From Isoetes taiwanensis (Eukaryota > Streptophyta > Lycopodiopsida > Isoetales > Isoetaceae), in contig JAJEKV010000124.1 in the NCBI GenBank assembly GCA_021234155.1, positions 2,067,094 through 2,131,093 of the forward strand: 64,000 nucleotides of DNA. The letters run 5' to 3'. The notes under the pieces are model-generated. The model saw only the letters and a program-made list of their open reading frames with translations, did not search any database and was not told where the DNA came from. Positions 32,115 through 42,059 of the stretch are shown here, in pieces; the stretch's first letter is position 1, and each line of letters starts with the position of its first letter. The translations under genes were made by a program, and so were the position numbers.

Positions 32115-33088
32115 TCTCTCCCCTTGTCGACTTTATGTTCTTGTCTAGGTCCCTTAGCCTCTTTTCCGTTTCCCCATCCTAACTGTGTTTGTGTTAGAAT
32201 CTTTGGGGCTGTTTCCCGGTCCGTTGCTCCGGATGGTGTTATTTCCCTCACCTGTTTCAGCTGTCCCTGCCCTCTCACTACCTCCGTTTCTTGATTCCCA
32301 TCTCCCCTCTGCCCCTGCGGGTCCATTCCATCTTTCTGCGTTGCCGGTTCTTGCGATGTGTTCTCCCTTCCTCTTTTGAGGTATAGTTTCCCATTCTTTA
32401 CCCCTGCTTGTACTCCCGCCCGACTCAGTTCTCTGACTTTCGCCAGTTCTCTGTGTAACCCCTGTCTCTGCATGGGTGTCAGGGCCTCTTGTACTTTGAG
32501 TCCATTCCTGAGTTTGAACCCTGCGTGGATGATCCTTTCTTTGGCTGCCAGGTCTCTCATAGTCACATTTATATGTCTCGCTCTCCCTCTCCAAGCTCCT
32601 GCCCGTGCTGCTTTCACTATCACATTCCTGTGTTCCTGAAACACGTTCTCCATTATCTCTGCAGTGACACGAAACGTGTCTTCGTTAGGCCTCTCGGCTA
32701 CTCCTATCAATCTTACATCAAGTTTAATCCTTTCCTGTTCTTTGAACTCCACTATGTGCGGTTTAATCCTATCAAAACTCTGCCACGCATCTAGATCTAT
32801 TTGTTGCTTTTCTAATATCACCAACCTTTGTATGATTTCCGCTTTTTCTTTTTCTACCTCTTCCATCCTCTTCCGAATTTCCACCTCTGTATCTTCCACC
32901 ACCTGCACCCGTTCTTCCACTTTCCCTATTGCCTCCTTGTTCTGTTGCACCGCGCCCGCCAGTGTGTTCAGTGCTTCCATCCTTGGAACCCTGGCTTCCA
33001 GCCTTACGTCCATCTGCGCCAAGAAGTCTTGCAGATCTTGCTTGAGTTCTTCCCTGCTTGCCCCTCCCGCTCCTGCTTGGCTAGCCAT
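32018..33088 (-). CDS. LINE ORF1 protein (RNA-binding chaperone type), 356 aa
   Basis: The frame is open over its full length. Residues about 8-120 are rich in Glu, Lys, Gln and Leu with heptad character (coiled coil, for example KVEERVQVVEDTEVEIRKRM). Residues 120-220 (LDVRLIGVAERPNEDTFRV, VIVKAARAGAW, INVTMRDLAAKERII) resemble the RRM-like and C-terminal domains of L1-type ORF1 proteins, which trimerise on element RNA. The tail after residue 235 is basic, Gln- and Gly-rich and probably disordered. The stop overlaps the start of ORF2 by 97 bases in another frame. Confidence 0.7.
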   Translation of the reverse strand: MASQAGAGGASREELKQDLQDFLAQMDVRLEARVPRMEALNTLAGAVQQNKEAIGKVEERVQVVEDTEVEIRKRMEEVEKEKAEIIQRLVILEKQQIDLDAWQSFDRIKPHIVEFKEQERIKLDVRLIGVAERPNEDTFRVTAEIMENVFQEHRNVIVKAARAGAWRGRARHINVTMRDLAAKERIIHAGFKLRNGLKVQEALTPMQRQGLHRELAKVRELSRAGVQAGVKNGKLYLKRGRENTSQEPATQKDGMDPQGQRGDGNQETEVVRGQGQLKQVREITPSGATDRETAPKILTQTQLGWGNGKEAKGPRQEHKVDKGREWGSGARTRGQLRKGHVIEQQGDRGGQKGRKK

Positions 33089-34273
33089 TCTTCTTTCTGT
33101 TGTTGCGATGGTTTCGCTTCGTCGAATTCCTCTCCTTTCCCGCCGCTCACTCTCTCCTGTGCTCTCCTGTTTCCTATCTCTCTTCCGCGGGCTTGCTATA
33201 TGTTGTTCCTCTATTTATCCGTTCGAGCCTTTTCCCCCCATGCTCTTTCAGTTTTTGAATTTCAAAATTCGAATCATCCTACCTAAGATATGATTACTGG
33301 GTGTTTGCGTCCGCCATTTACTATCGGCGTCTTATGACTGGCAATTAGGTTTGTATTCAATTCCCTGTATTCGGTAATTTTTCGGTATCAACTGGACTGT
33401 TTCGGTTTCTTGGTGTCCTTTTTGGGAGTGGGTTTTATGTGACTTTGGTGCACCAGCCGGAGGATTGGATCCTCACTGTCCTGGTGTACGGCCGGGGAGT
33501 TACCTCCCACTATCCCGTACTTGGCAACCTCTGTCTTTCCACTTCCATTTTCGTTTCCATTCTATGGGCCGGGTAAGTTGGTGTCTGTTGCTTGGCAGTC
33601 GGCACCAGCCGGTGGGCTATTTTTCCCACTCTGTCCTGGTGTATGGCGGAGACACCCGTCCCTCTGTCCCATAGCTTAGCCTTCCACCCTTTGCACCATC
33701 TACTCCTGGACCCCCTATCTTTCTGGTTCCTGTTCGTTTCTTCCTCGATTTTTGTCGTATCCGCCCAACTTCTCCTTTTCACTTGTATTTCCACTAGGCC
33801 CTTTGTGTACGTCCGCTTTCATACCTATCATGTACCTCCCTGCAATTATATCTATCCTTTCTTTAATGCCTCAGGACCTCAATGCATCCTTGATACCATC
33901 TATATATTATATTTTACATTCTATACGCCTTGTTGTATTATTATAATTCTATTACTACTATATTTCTATATTTCTTCCGTCTCCTGTGTGGGCCCATATC
34001 CGGGGGATCGTTACCACCTTACATATACGTCCTCTTTTACCTTCAATCGTGTTTCTGCCAACCTACTTATATGCTTCTTCCTAGATTCATAAGTCTCCTA
34101 AGTCTGTTAATTATTGTCAAGTAACGGTTTCCGTTCATGCATGGTTTATCGATAGGCCGGCCACCCCTGTTAGTCCTTGTTTTGTCGTGTCTAGCTGTGT
34201 CTTGGATACCCTTACCTAAATCATTACGTATCACCTAATATGTTCTTCGTATCCCTCGATATGTATGCGGGTA

Positions 34274-34312
34274 TCCCCGTTTACAGCAGTTAGTATCCCC
34301 GTTTACAGCAGT
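34274..34312. repeat. Tandem TATCCCCGTTTACAGCAGT, two copies
   Basis: A 19-base word is repeated in tandem directly before the Copia element; the last five bases, GCAGT, became the target duplication of the insertion. Confidence 0.7.
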
Positions 34313-34935
34313 TGTGAGAATTAATCATGTTAGATATGTTAAGAAGTTTAGCATACAGATATGATCTTATGTTTATGCACTGGGATATGTGACAATGTGG
34401 CAACAGTACATGAAGACTCTAGAACAAACGAGAAATATGAACTAGGGTTATAAGGGGAAGACATTATCATAAGGTTAAATGATCAATGGTTTAACCTATG
34501 GTTTAAATTGCCGAAATGGTGTGCATGTTTATTCTAAGGTCTTGTTGACCAAAATAGGAAAGAGACGTCGGTCGAATAGCAGTCAAGCTCGTAGCATGAC
34601 TGTATCTTTGGAAGGTCCGGAACCTGAGCTGTCGGTTCGGATCTATGATTAAATACAGAAGAAGGATTCAGTGATGTGGATCGGATGTTGTGTTTAAGAC
34701 AATGAAGCCGGAATTTACATTGTCTTCTGCTGTTTGAAATATTCGATCAAAGGTCTAAGGGAAGTGATTGCTATAATGAATTAATAATATTCATTGATAG
34801 TGTTAATGGTTAACATAGGTTAACCTTGTGATAAAGGTTTGTTAACTTTGCATTCAAGTTAGTTGCCAGTTCATAATTGATCAGTAGATCTTCCTGAATA
34901 GTGTTGTTGCTCTAAATCTCTAAATCTTTTTCACA
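34313..34935 (+). repeat. Copia 5' LTR
   Basis: TGTGA...TCACA, 623 bp; supplies promoter and 5' end of the element RNA. No clear TATA box was assigned. Confidence 0.93.
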
Positions 34936-34936
34936 T

Positions 34937-34948
34937 TGGTATCAGAGC
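34937..34948 (+). other. Primer binding site (initiator tRNA-Met)
   Basis: TGGTATCAGAGC, two bases after the LTR end, is the usual Copia primer site. Confidence 0.9.
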
Positions 34949-34952
34949 TAAC

Positions 34953-37900
34953 ATGGCAACTAGGCTTGGTTCTTCTTTGCTCAGTGGAGTAGATATGTTC
35001 CAAGGGGAAGCTGGGTTTCAGGCTTGGAAAGAAAGGATGAAAGATGTACTTCAGGCAGAAGACTTGTGGGACTTAATTGAAGGAGACAGTACTGAAACAG
35101 GTGAAAGCAGTACAAGTGCTGAAGGAAGTGAAGGTTCTGTTAATGCTGGTTCAAGTGGAAGCAACTCAAAAAGGTGTCAGCAGGCCAGAAGTATAATTGC
35201 AAGTAAGTTGAGCTCCAGTATTTTGTTTAAGCTTAAAAACAAGACACCAAAAGAAATGTGGGACTCTTGCTTAAACATTATGAGGTTAAAAATTCCTCTC
35301 AAATTGAAATGCTTGATAGGCAGTTGAGAAAACTAAAATTCAAGGATGATGATAATCTTGCTCAGTTTTTTCAAAAATATGATAACATTGTTGCTGACTT
35401 GGAGGCAGCAGGAGTGCCTATCACAAAAGATTTTCATGTGTTGTCCTTGTCTAGAGCATTTTCAGAATATGAACAACTCTCTACTCTAGTTAGGAGTGTG
35501 GCTAGAAATAGAGAAAAGGCTGAATTAATGATAAGGACTGAAATAGAGCAGAAAAAGATAATCAAAGGGGAAGAAGAGGAAAATTCAGAAATACTATTTG
35601 CTGGCAAAGGGAAAGGGCGGTTTGGGAATGATAAAAGCAAACTTGGCCCTTGTTATGCTTGTAAAGCATTTGGACATCTCAAAAATAATTGTCCTAAGAT
35701 TAAACAAAAAAGATGCTTCAATTGTGAAGGGTATGGGCATATGGCAGCAGACTGTCCAAGTCCAAAAGGATCAAGTGGAGGAAAAGGAAAATTTGTAAGC
35801 AAAGGGAGAGGCAACATGCCTAAAGGAAGGAATGAGAAGGTAGCAAGTGTAAATCTTACTCAAGAAAATAATGATGATGAAGATACGGATACTGAGGTAA
35901 GCAAATATGCTGCATGCTCTGTTTCAGAAAAAGATACTAACAAAAATGACATGTTTATGATAGATAGTGGAGCTGAGAGATCCGTAGTTAAAACTACAAG
36001 TGCTCTCAATGAAAGAAGGAAAACAAATTCAGTTTATGTGCAAATGGGAGATGGAAAGCTGGAGAAAGTAGAGGAGTCTGGGCTGCTGCAACTTTTTGAT
36101 CTAGATGGGAAAGTGGTCAATTTAAAGAATGTTCTTTGTGTTCCAAATATTGTGAGGAACTTAATTTCAGTGAGTCAACTAGTTGACATGGGTTTTAAAC
36201 TCTTTTTTGACAAAAGCTATTGTAAAGTGCTTCAAAATAATAAAGTTAAGTTTCTTGCTACACGAGTTGGAAATCTTTTTGGGTTTCATAATAAGATAAT
36301 TTCTGGAAGCATCAATTCAGTTGAAGTGCCAACACTTAAACTTTGGCATGAAAGACTTGGACATGTAAACGTAGAAAACATCAAAGAAATGATCAAAAGG
36401 GGACTAATTAGTGCAGCAGAAGAAGAATCAGGGACTTGTTATGGTTGCATGATTGGAAAAAGTTCGAGATTGCCTTTTAAAAGAAGGCATGAAAGAGCAA
36501 AGGAATTACTGGAACTTGTACATTCAGATTTATGTGGACCAATTAACATTGAAAGCATGCAAGGTAGAAAATACTTTATCACATTCATAGATGATCATTC
36601 TAGACATACAAAATGCTTCTTTCTAAGGACTAAAAATCAAGCTTACAAAGCCTTCAGAATATTTGAAGCAGAAGCTGAAAGGTTCACAGGAAAAAAGGTC
36701 AAATGTTTAAGGTCTGATAGAGGAGGTGAATTTGTTAACAATGAGTTCAAGCATTATTGCAGGACAAAAGGGATCAAACGGCAAGTAACATGCAGTCACA
36801 CTCCTCAACAAAATGGGATTGCTGAAAGGAAAAACAGGTACATCTTAGATTCTGTAAGGGCAATGCTAAAACAATCTGGGTTACCCAATTTTTTATGGGA
36901 AGAGGCCGTGAGAGCTGCAGTTTACATACAAAATAGAGTACCAAATTCAAGCTTGGATGGAGAAATACCAGAAAAGTTTTGGAGCAAGTCATCAATAAGG
37001 TATGAATATTTTAAAGTTTTTGGAAGCATTGCTTTTGCTCATGTGCCAAAGGAGGTTAGAACAAAATTGGATGACAGAGCTATAACAGGCTACATGGTCG
37101 GATATGATGAGTTGTCAAAGGGTTATAGGATTTATTACCCAGAAGGGAGGAAAATAATAGTCAGTCGAGATGTTAGATTTAATGAACTTGTGCTCTACAG
37201 AAATAGAAAAGATTTGAGCAGCAGGCTGGATTTGTTTGCTAAAACTAGTAATATGCAAAAGAAATTGGAGTCTACTAGCATTGATACAGGGGCAATTGAT
37301 GATGCTAATGATAGTGAAGATGATGAGACAAACAAAGAGGCTGAAAAGGAGGACAGCAGTGACAGTAAAAACCATGAAAAGGAAGTGATAAAGAAAAAAA
37401 GGAACTTAGAAATTGAAAGGTTACATGAAGGCATTAAAGGGCTGGATATTGCAAAATATGGAAGAACAAATGAAGGAACATCAAAAAGATTGCAGAAAGA
37501 AGAAATAGATATCAATATTGTAATGGCAATCTTAGAACCAGAGATTCCTAAATGCTATACACAAGCAATTAATGGAGAAAACTCAGAAAGTTGGAAAATG
37601 GCCATGGAGGATGAAATGAGATCCTTTGCAAGAACAGGAACTTTTGACATTGTTGAGAAACCTCAAAACAGAAATATTGTAGGGAACAAATGGATATACA
37701 AGATCAAGATTGGCAGTGATGGAGAGAGAAAATTCAAAGCAAGACTAGTTGCTCAGGGATATTCTCAAAAAAAAGGCATTGATTATGATGAAACTTTTTC
37801 TCCTATTGTAAAACTGACTAGTTTGAGAATGCTTCTTGCATTTGCCAATGCATTAGATTTGGAAATACATCACATGGATGTAAATACGGCTTTTTTGAAT

Positions 37901-39172
37901 GCTGATTTGAATGAAGAAATATATATGCAGCAAGCACCAGGGTTTGAAGTTGGAGAAAACATGGTATGGAAGCTTAGAAAAGCGGTGTATGGCTTAAAAC
38001 AGTCCCCTAGACAATGGTACTTGTGCATTGATGGTTTTCTTAAAGAGCAAGGTTTTATTAAACTTGCGAATGATGGAAATTTGTATATCTACAAAGAGAA
38101 TAATCTGTTTTGCATCATTGCACTATACGTGGATGATAACGTGATGGTAGCAAATGATATTAACATACTAAAGCATTGCAAAGAAGTCTTGTGTAGCAGA
38201 TTTAAAATGACGGACTTGGGACCATTAAAGAAGTTTCTTGGTATTGAGGTGCATAGAAATCGAGAACTCAGGAGAATAACATTGACTCAAGGTGAGAACA
38301 TTAGAAATATGCTGAGAAAATTTGGTATGATCACATGTAACAGTGTGAAGTCACCATTAGTGACGGGCCAGAAATTGTCCTCTGAGTTAAGCCCCAAAAC
38401 AGAAAATGAGATTGAAGAAATGCAGGATTATCCATATAGGGAACTTGTAGGATGTCTACTGTACGTAGCAAATTGCAGCAGACCTGACATTGCATTCAGT
38501 GTCAATTTATTAAGTAGGTTTTGCAATAATCCAGGTAAAGCACATTGGCTTGCAGCCAAAAGAGTATTAAGGTTTCTGAAAGGAACTCAAGAAGAAGGTT
38601 TGACTTTTACCAATAAAGATCTTACCTTAACTGCATACTCAGACGCAGATTGGGGAGGGGATTTGGATTCTAGAGAATCTACTTCAGGATATCTTGTACA
38701 AATTGGAGGATGTACAATATCGTGGAGAAGCAAAAAACAAGGATGTATTGCCATGTCTACTGCTGAAGCGGAGTACAATGCAGCATCCTTAGCTGCAAGA
38801 GAAGTTGCATGGGTAAGGAGAATGATGAATGAATTAGGAGCTGTTCAGAATAAGCCTACTGTCTTGTTTACTGACAGTCTAAGTTGTCTAGCAATAACGA
38901 AAAATCCTGTGCTGCATGAACGTACAAAGCATATAGAATTGCATGTCCACTTTATCAGGGATTTGGTTGGAAAGGGAATAATTTCAGTTGAGCATATTAG
39001 CACTGAAGAACAAAAGGCAGACATATTGACAAAAATATTACCTGTGCACAGGTTCATGAAATTGAAAAATTATGTTGGAGTTGCTGACAGAAATATGACA
39101 GAAGCAAAATTGACAACAGAACAGGTTACTTGGATTGATAATGCCATGGATTATTCAGAAAAGATCAAGTAA
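34953..39172 (+). CDS. Copia gag-pol polyprotein, with one frame change in gag
   Basis: ATG at 34953 opens a 124-codon frame; the gag sequence continues in another frame from about 35275 to 39172. Loss of one base in the CTCTTGC word near 35272 explains this. Domains in the long frame (residues counted from 35258): two CCHC knuckles (about 131-167), protease MIDSGAE (about 232), pre-integrase HERLGH, integrase with the D, D, E residues in HSDLCGP, SDRGGE and GIAERK (about 420-522), reverse transcriptase with YVDD (about 957) and RNase H (YSDADWGG, about 1127; TAEAEY). All pol motifs are intact. A spontaneous mutation, an assembly error or programmed frameshifting could explain the gag break. 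Confidence 0.93.
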
Positions 39173-39280
39173 GTTATTGCTTGTGTTTTATGTAAGTAGG
39201 AGATCATCTTCATTATGCTGTTATACAGTCTGTACAGTTTGTTATTCTGCATGATCATAGGAGCAAAACTATCTAACATG

Positions 39281-39289
39281 AAAGGGGAA
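39281..39289 (+). other. Polypurine tract
   Basis: AAAGGGGAA directly before the 3' LTR; primes plus-strand DNA. Confidence 0.85.
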
Positions 39290-39911
39290 TGTGAGAATTA
39301 ATCATGTTAGATATGTTAAGAAGTTTAGCATACAGATATGATCTTATGTTTATGCACTGGGATATGTGACAATGTGGCAACAGTACATGAAGACTCTAGA
39401 ACAAACGAGAAATATGAACTAGGGTTATAAGGGGAAGACATTATCATAAGGTTAAATGATCAATGGTTTAACCTATGGTTTAAATTGCCGAAATGGTGTG
39501 CATGTTTATTCTAAGGTCTTGTTGACCAAAATAGGAAAGAGACGTCGGTCGAATAGCAGTCAAGCTCGTAGCATGACTGTATCTTTGGAAGGTCCGGAAC
39601 CTGAGCTGTCGGTTCGGATCTATGATTAAATACAGAAGAAGGATTCAGTGATGTGGATCGGATGTTGTGTTTAAGACAATGAAGCCGGAATTTACATTGT
39701 CTTCTGCTGTTTGAAATATTCGATCAAAGGTCTAAGGGAAGTGATTGCTATAATGAATTAATAATATTCATTGATAGTGTTAATGGTTAACATAGGTTAA
39801 CCTTGTGATAAAGGTTTGTTAACTTTGCATTCAAGTTAGTTGCCAGTTCATAATTGATCAGTAGATCTTCCTGAATAGTGTTGTTGCTCTAAATCTCTAA
39901 ATCTTTTCACA
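39290..39911 (+). repeat. Copia 3' LTR
   Basis: 622 bp; one T shorter than the 5' LTR in the final T-run, no other difference noticed. Confidence 0.93.
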
Positions 39912-39916
39912 GCAGT

Positions 39917-40463
39917 TAGCTCGCTGATTTAACTACATCATATTAGTTCATGAAATACAGATATGGTATACGTCTTTTTGCTTTAGGGAAAGAATAACCA
40001 ACACTGGGACACAAAGTTACTGTGGATAACATCCGATGTTATATTTACTGCAAAAAATCTACATTAAAAGGAGAGTTCTTCTCTCACAAACATTGCTTAT
40101 CCTTCTCAGCCATTCTTATACAAAATCTTTTCTCATACAGACATACAAACAAACAATTTTTGTTTCCCTTCTGTTCGGGATTACTTACCTGCCCTGATCT
40201 GTTACAGTCCGATATTGGAGCCTATTATCTTTTCATAGTATCACCTATAACGTCGATGCAGTTCTTGAACCTAACTTGTTTGAACAAAGGATTGTTTTGA
40301 ACAGACAACCGAAAGAGAGAAGTGCAAGAGGAAAAAAGATGTAAACGGAAAAAGGATAAAAAAGTCAAAAAGATAAAAAGAGTAACACAAAAGGAGAGCA
40401 TGGCATGCATCTGCTCGGTCCTCCCCTGATTTCATACTGATCCGACTCTTTTCCTGTCCATGA
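39917..40463. other. No supportable gene
   Basis: Intergenic, 3' flank of the minus-strand gene that follows; short open frames only. Confidence 0.4.
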
Positions 40464-41012
40464 CTAATTCTTTAGCTTCTTTTCCTCTGATGGTTCCCCA
40501 ATCTTTTTAACTTTTTCGAGATTCCTCCCCATATACGCCCGGCACAAAAAATCGACGGGATTCTTCTCGCAGCAGTAAATACAAACCTTGCCGAAATCAC
40601 ATACCAGAAGATTGTGCTGATAACTCGAAGACCTCTGTATGGCGGCATGAACCTGCAGTCTGTTGAAGCATTGCATTGTGCGATCCATGTCTTGGCGCCT
40701 CACTGAATCGCTTTTGTCGCCTAAAACTCCGAGCACTTCAAGCAACCCTAGGGTATACTGGCTATCCCGCATGGACTGAGCATGATGGATTCTGTCACAG
40801 TACAGACAGTGCACTCGGCCGCAGCTAATGCATGAAGGCAAGCCTCTGCTCAGGCACATGCAGCTGTCGAAGCAGATACACCATGGATTGAGCTCCTCCA
40901 GCTCGGGATTGAATGGCACTGTCAAGTTACCTGGGGTGCCGGAGTTGGGACGCTTCTTGCCAATCTTCTTATCCCCATCTACACTCACAAGAACCTTTTT
41001 CCCCTTGTCCAT
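40464..41012 (-). CDS. PLATZ-like zinc-binding protein, 182 aa
   Basis: The ATG at 41012 starts a single uninterrupted frame. After a basic N-terminus (MDKGKKVLVSVDGDKKIGKK) come WCICFDSCMC, then SCISCGRVHCLYCDRIHH (C-x2-C-x4-C-x2-C-x3-HH), a middle with MQCFNRLQVHAAIQRSS, then VCIYCCEKNPVDFLC and a lysine-rich end. The order of zinc ligands, the CxxVQ-like word and the late CxxC...FxC resemble plant PLATZ proteins (AT-rich-DNA-binding repressors), but the typical RRYVYxDVV stretch is not obvious, so a divergent member or another zinc protein is possible. It is one of the few genes here without a lesion. Confidence 0.5.
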   Translation of the reverse strand: MDKGKKVLVSVDGDKKIGKKRPNSGTPGNLTVPFNPELEELNPWCICFDSCMCLSRGLPSCISCGRVHCLYCDRIHHAQSMRDSQYTLGLLEVLGVLGDKSDSVRRQDMDRTMQCFNRLQVHAAIQRSSSYQHNLLVCDFGKVCIYCCEKNPVDFLCRAYMGRNLEKVKKIGEPSEEKKLKN

Positions 41013-41162
41013 ACTTGATACCGAGCTGGGGCGGGTGCCGAGGTTTGTTGGCGCTTCCTTGCTCGGTTGAAATTCCGGCGCCTCAGGATCAGGCGCTCAA
41101 GCGATCTGGAGAGACTGAATGCTAAAGGGCGCCTTCACTATCACTCCTTCTCTCGTTGTAAC

Positions 41163-41176
41163 TGTTATATATAGGG
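41163..41176 (-). promoter_or_regulatory. TATA box of the PLATZ-like gene
   Basis: On minus the sequence reads CCCTATATATAACAG, about 155 bases upstream of the ATG at 41012, a normal distance for a plant TATA box with a short leader. Confidence 0.5.
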
Positions 41177-41546
41177 TTTAAGGATATTTAGGGTTTACGA
41201 AAATCTGTCCGATTTCCCGCCTACTTAATTCCGGCCGTCTGTCTTAAATGCCAGTCTTGTCCTATCCTGTCCCAAGAGTTTTCGTCTGCTAATCCCCGCC
41301 ACACATCCCTAGCTCTATAGCTGACATGTGTACCTTTCCTATTTTCTCTATACTACTCATCATTATGGCTATCCGTAGCTGTCATGATCACTATTACCCT
41401 ATTCGGTATTTTACGACACCCCCCCCTCTTTCCTACTGCCACGTGCCCTATTCTTTGCCGCTGGATCTTCGCCTGTTGTTATCTCGCCACTTTGCCACGT
41501 TTCTCCCCCCTTGACTCCAAATTCCTTAATTTTCCCCATTTGTGAT

Positions 41547-41798
41547 TTATTTTATTCTATGCCTTTTCTTATATCTCAACGGCTCCGAGATTTTGAATCT
41601 TCCGTCGCCGAAACGTTGAGCTCCTCTTCCCGGTGCCCTCTTGTATTCTACAATTGTGTCTGTTGAGCCGCGTTTTATCGTTCCTTTATCTATCTTAAAT
41701 TTCAAATTATCTATAGCAACGATCTGTCCTGATCTAAAAGTGTTGTGTCCCGTACCTGCACCGATATCTCTCTGCTCTTTCTCGTCCAGATCAATCAT
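41547..41798 (-). CDS. Unrecognised 83-codon frame
   Basis: MIDLDEKEQRDIGAG, then IVAIDNLKFKIDKGT and RGSTDTIVEYKRAPGRG: charged, coding-like composition, ATG start, stop at 41547. It is 535 bases upstream of the PLATZ-like gene on the same strand. No family recognised; could be an exon or chance. Confidence 0.25.
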   Translation of the reverse strand: MIDLDEKEQRDIGAGTGHNTFRSGQIVAIDNLKFKIDKGTIKRGSTDTIVEYKRAPGRGAQRFGDGRFKISEPLRYKKRHRIK

Positions 41799-41940
41799 AC
41801 ATTTGTATACTACATAATTTATTTCCTAAGAAGTATGAACATAGTACAATCCTGAACAAATTTTAAGAAAACTAGTGTGCTAAGAATCATGAGAGCTAGG
41901 AGATATGTACTTAGCTGGATATTTAGCTGGGTATTCCCGT

Positions 41941-42015
41941 TGGATCGCCTCCCCCCGTCGCCTCCCCCCGTGAGATTGCGTCGGATCGCCTCCCCCCGTC
42001 GCCTCCCCCCGTGCA
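41941..42015. repeat. CGCCTCCCCCCGT tandem words
   Basis: CGCCTCCCCCCGT occurs four times in two pairs with GGATCG before each pair and GTGAGATTGCG / GTGCAATCTC after. A small GC-rich island in AT-rich sequence. Confidence 0.75.
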
Positions 42016-42059
42016 ATCTCCCGGCAAGTTTATCCCCAAGTTATGATAATATATACACA

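Larger units (their letters stand above)
28471..33700 (-). mobile_element. Decayed LINE (non-LTR retrotransposon)
   Basis: Minus strand, in order: 5' leader with a repeated segment (33450-33502 and 33602-33652), ORF1 (33088-32018), ORF2 with endonuclease, reverse transcriptase and a cysteine-rich C-terminus (32114-about 28690), 3' sequence, (ATTCT)n tail. ORF2 is broken in many places. The 5' boundary is uncertain and no target duplication was identified. Confidence 0.8.
34313..39911 (+). mobile_element. Full-length Ty1/Copia LTR retrotransposon
   Basis: 5' LTR 34313-34935 (623 bp) and 3' LTR 39290-39911 (622 bp) start TGTGA and end TCACA and are, by eye, identical but for one T in a T-run. 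Target duplication GCAGT lies at 34308-34312 and 39912-39916. Primer binding site TGGTATCAGAGC (34937-34948) matches initiator tRNA-Met. Polypurine tract AAAGGGGAA is at 39281-39289. Identical LTRs mean a very recent insertion. Confidence 0.95.

Noticed and set aside
28700-33293. Plus-strand frames of 60-210 codons
   Set aside because: Shadows of the minus-strand LINE ORF1 and ORF2.
35434-39057. Minus-strand frames across the Copia element
   Set aside because: Shadows of the plus-strand polyprotein.
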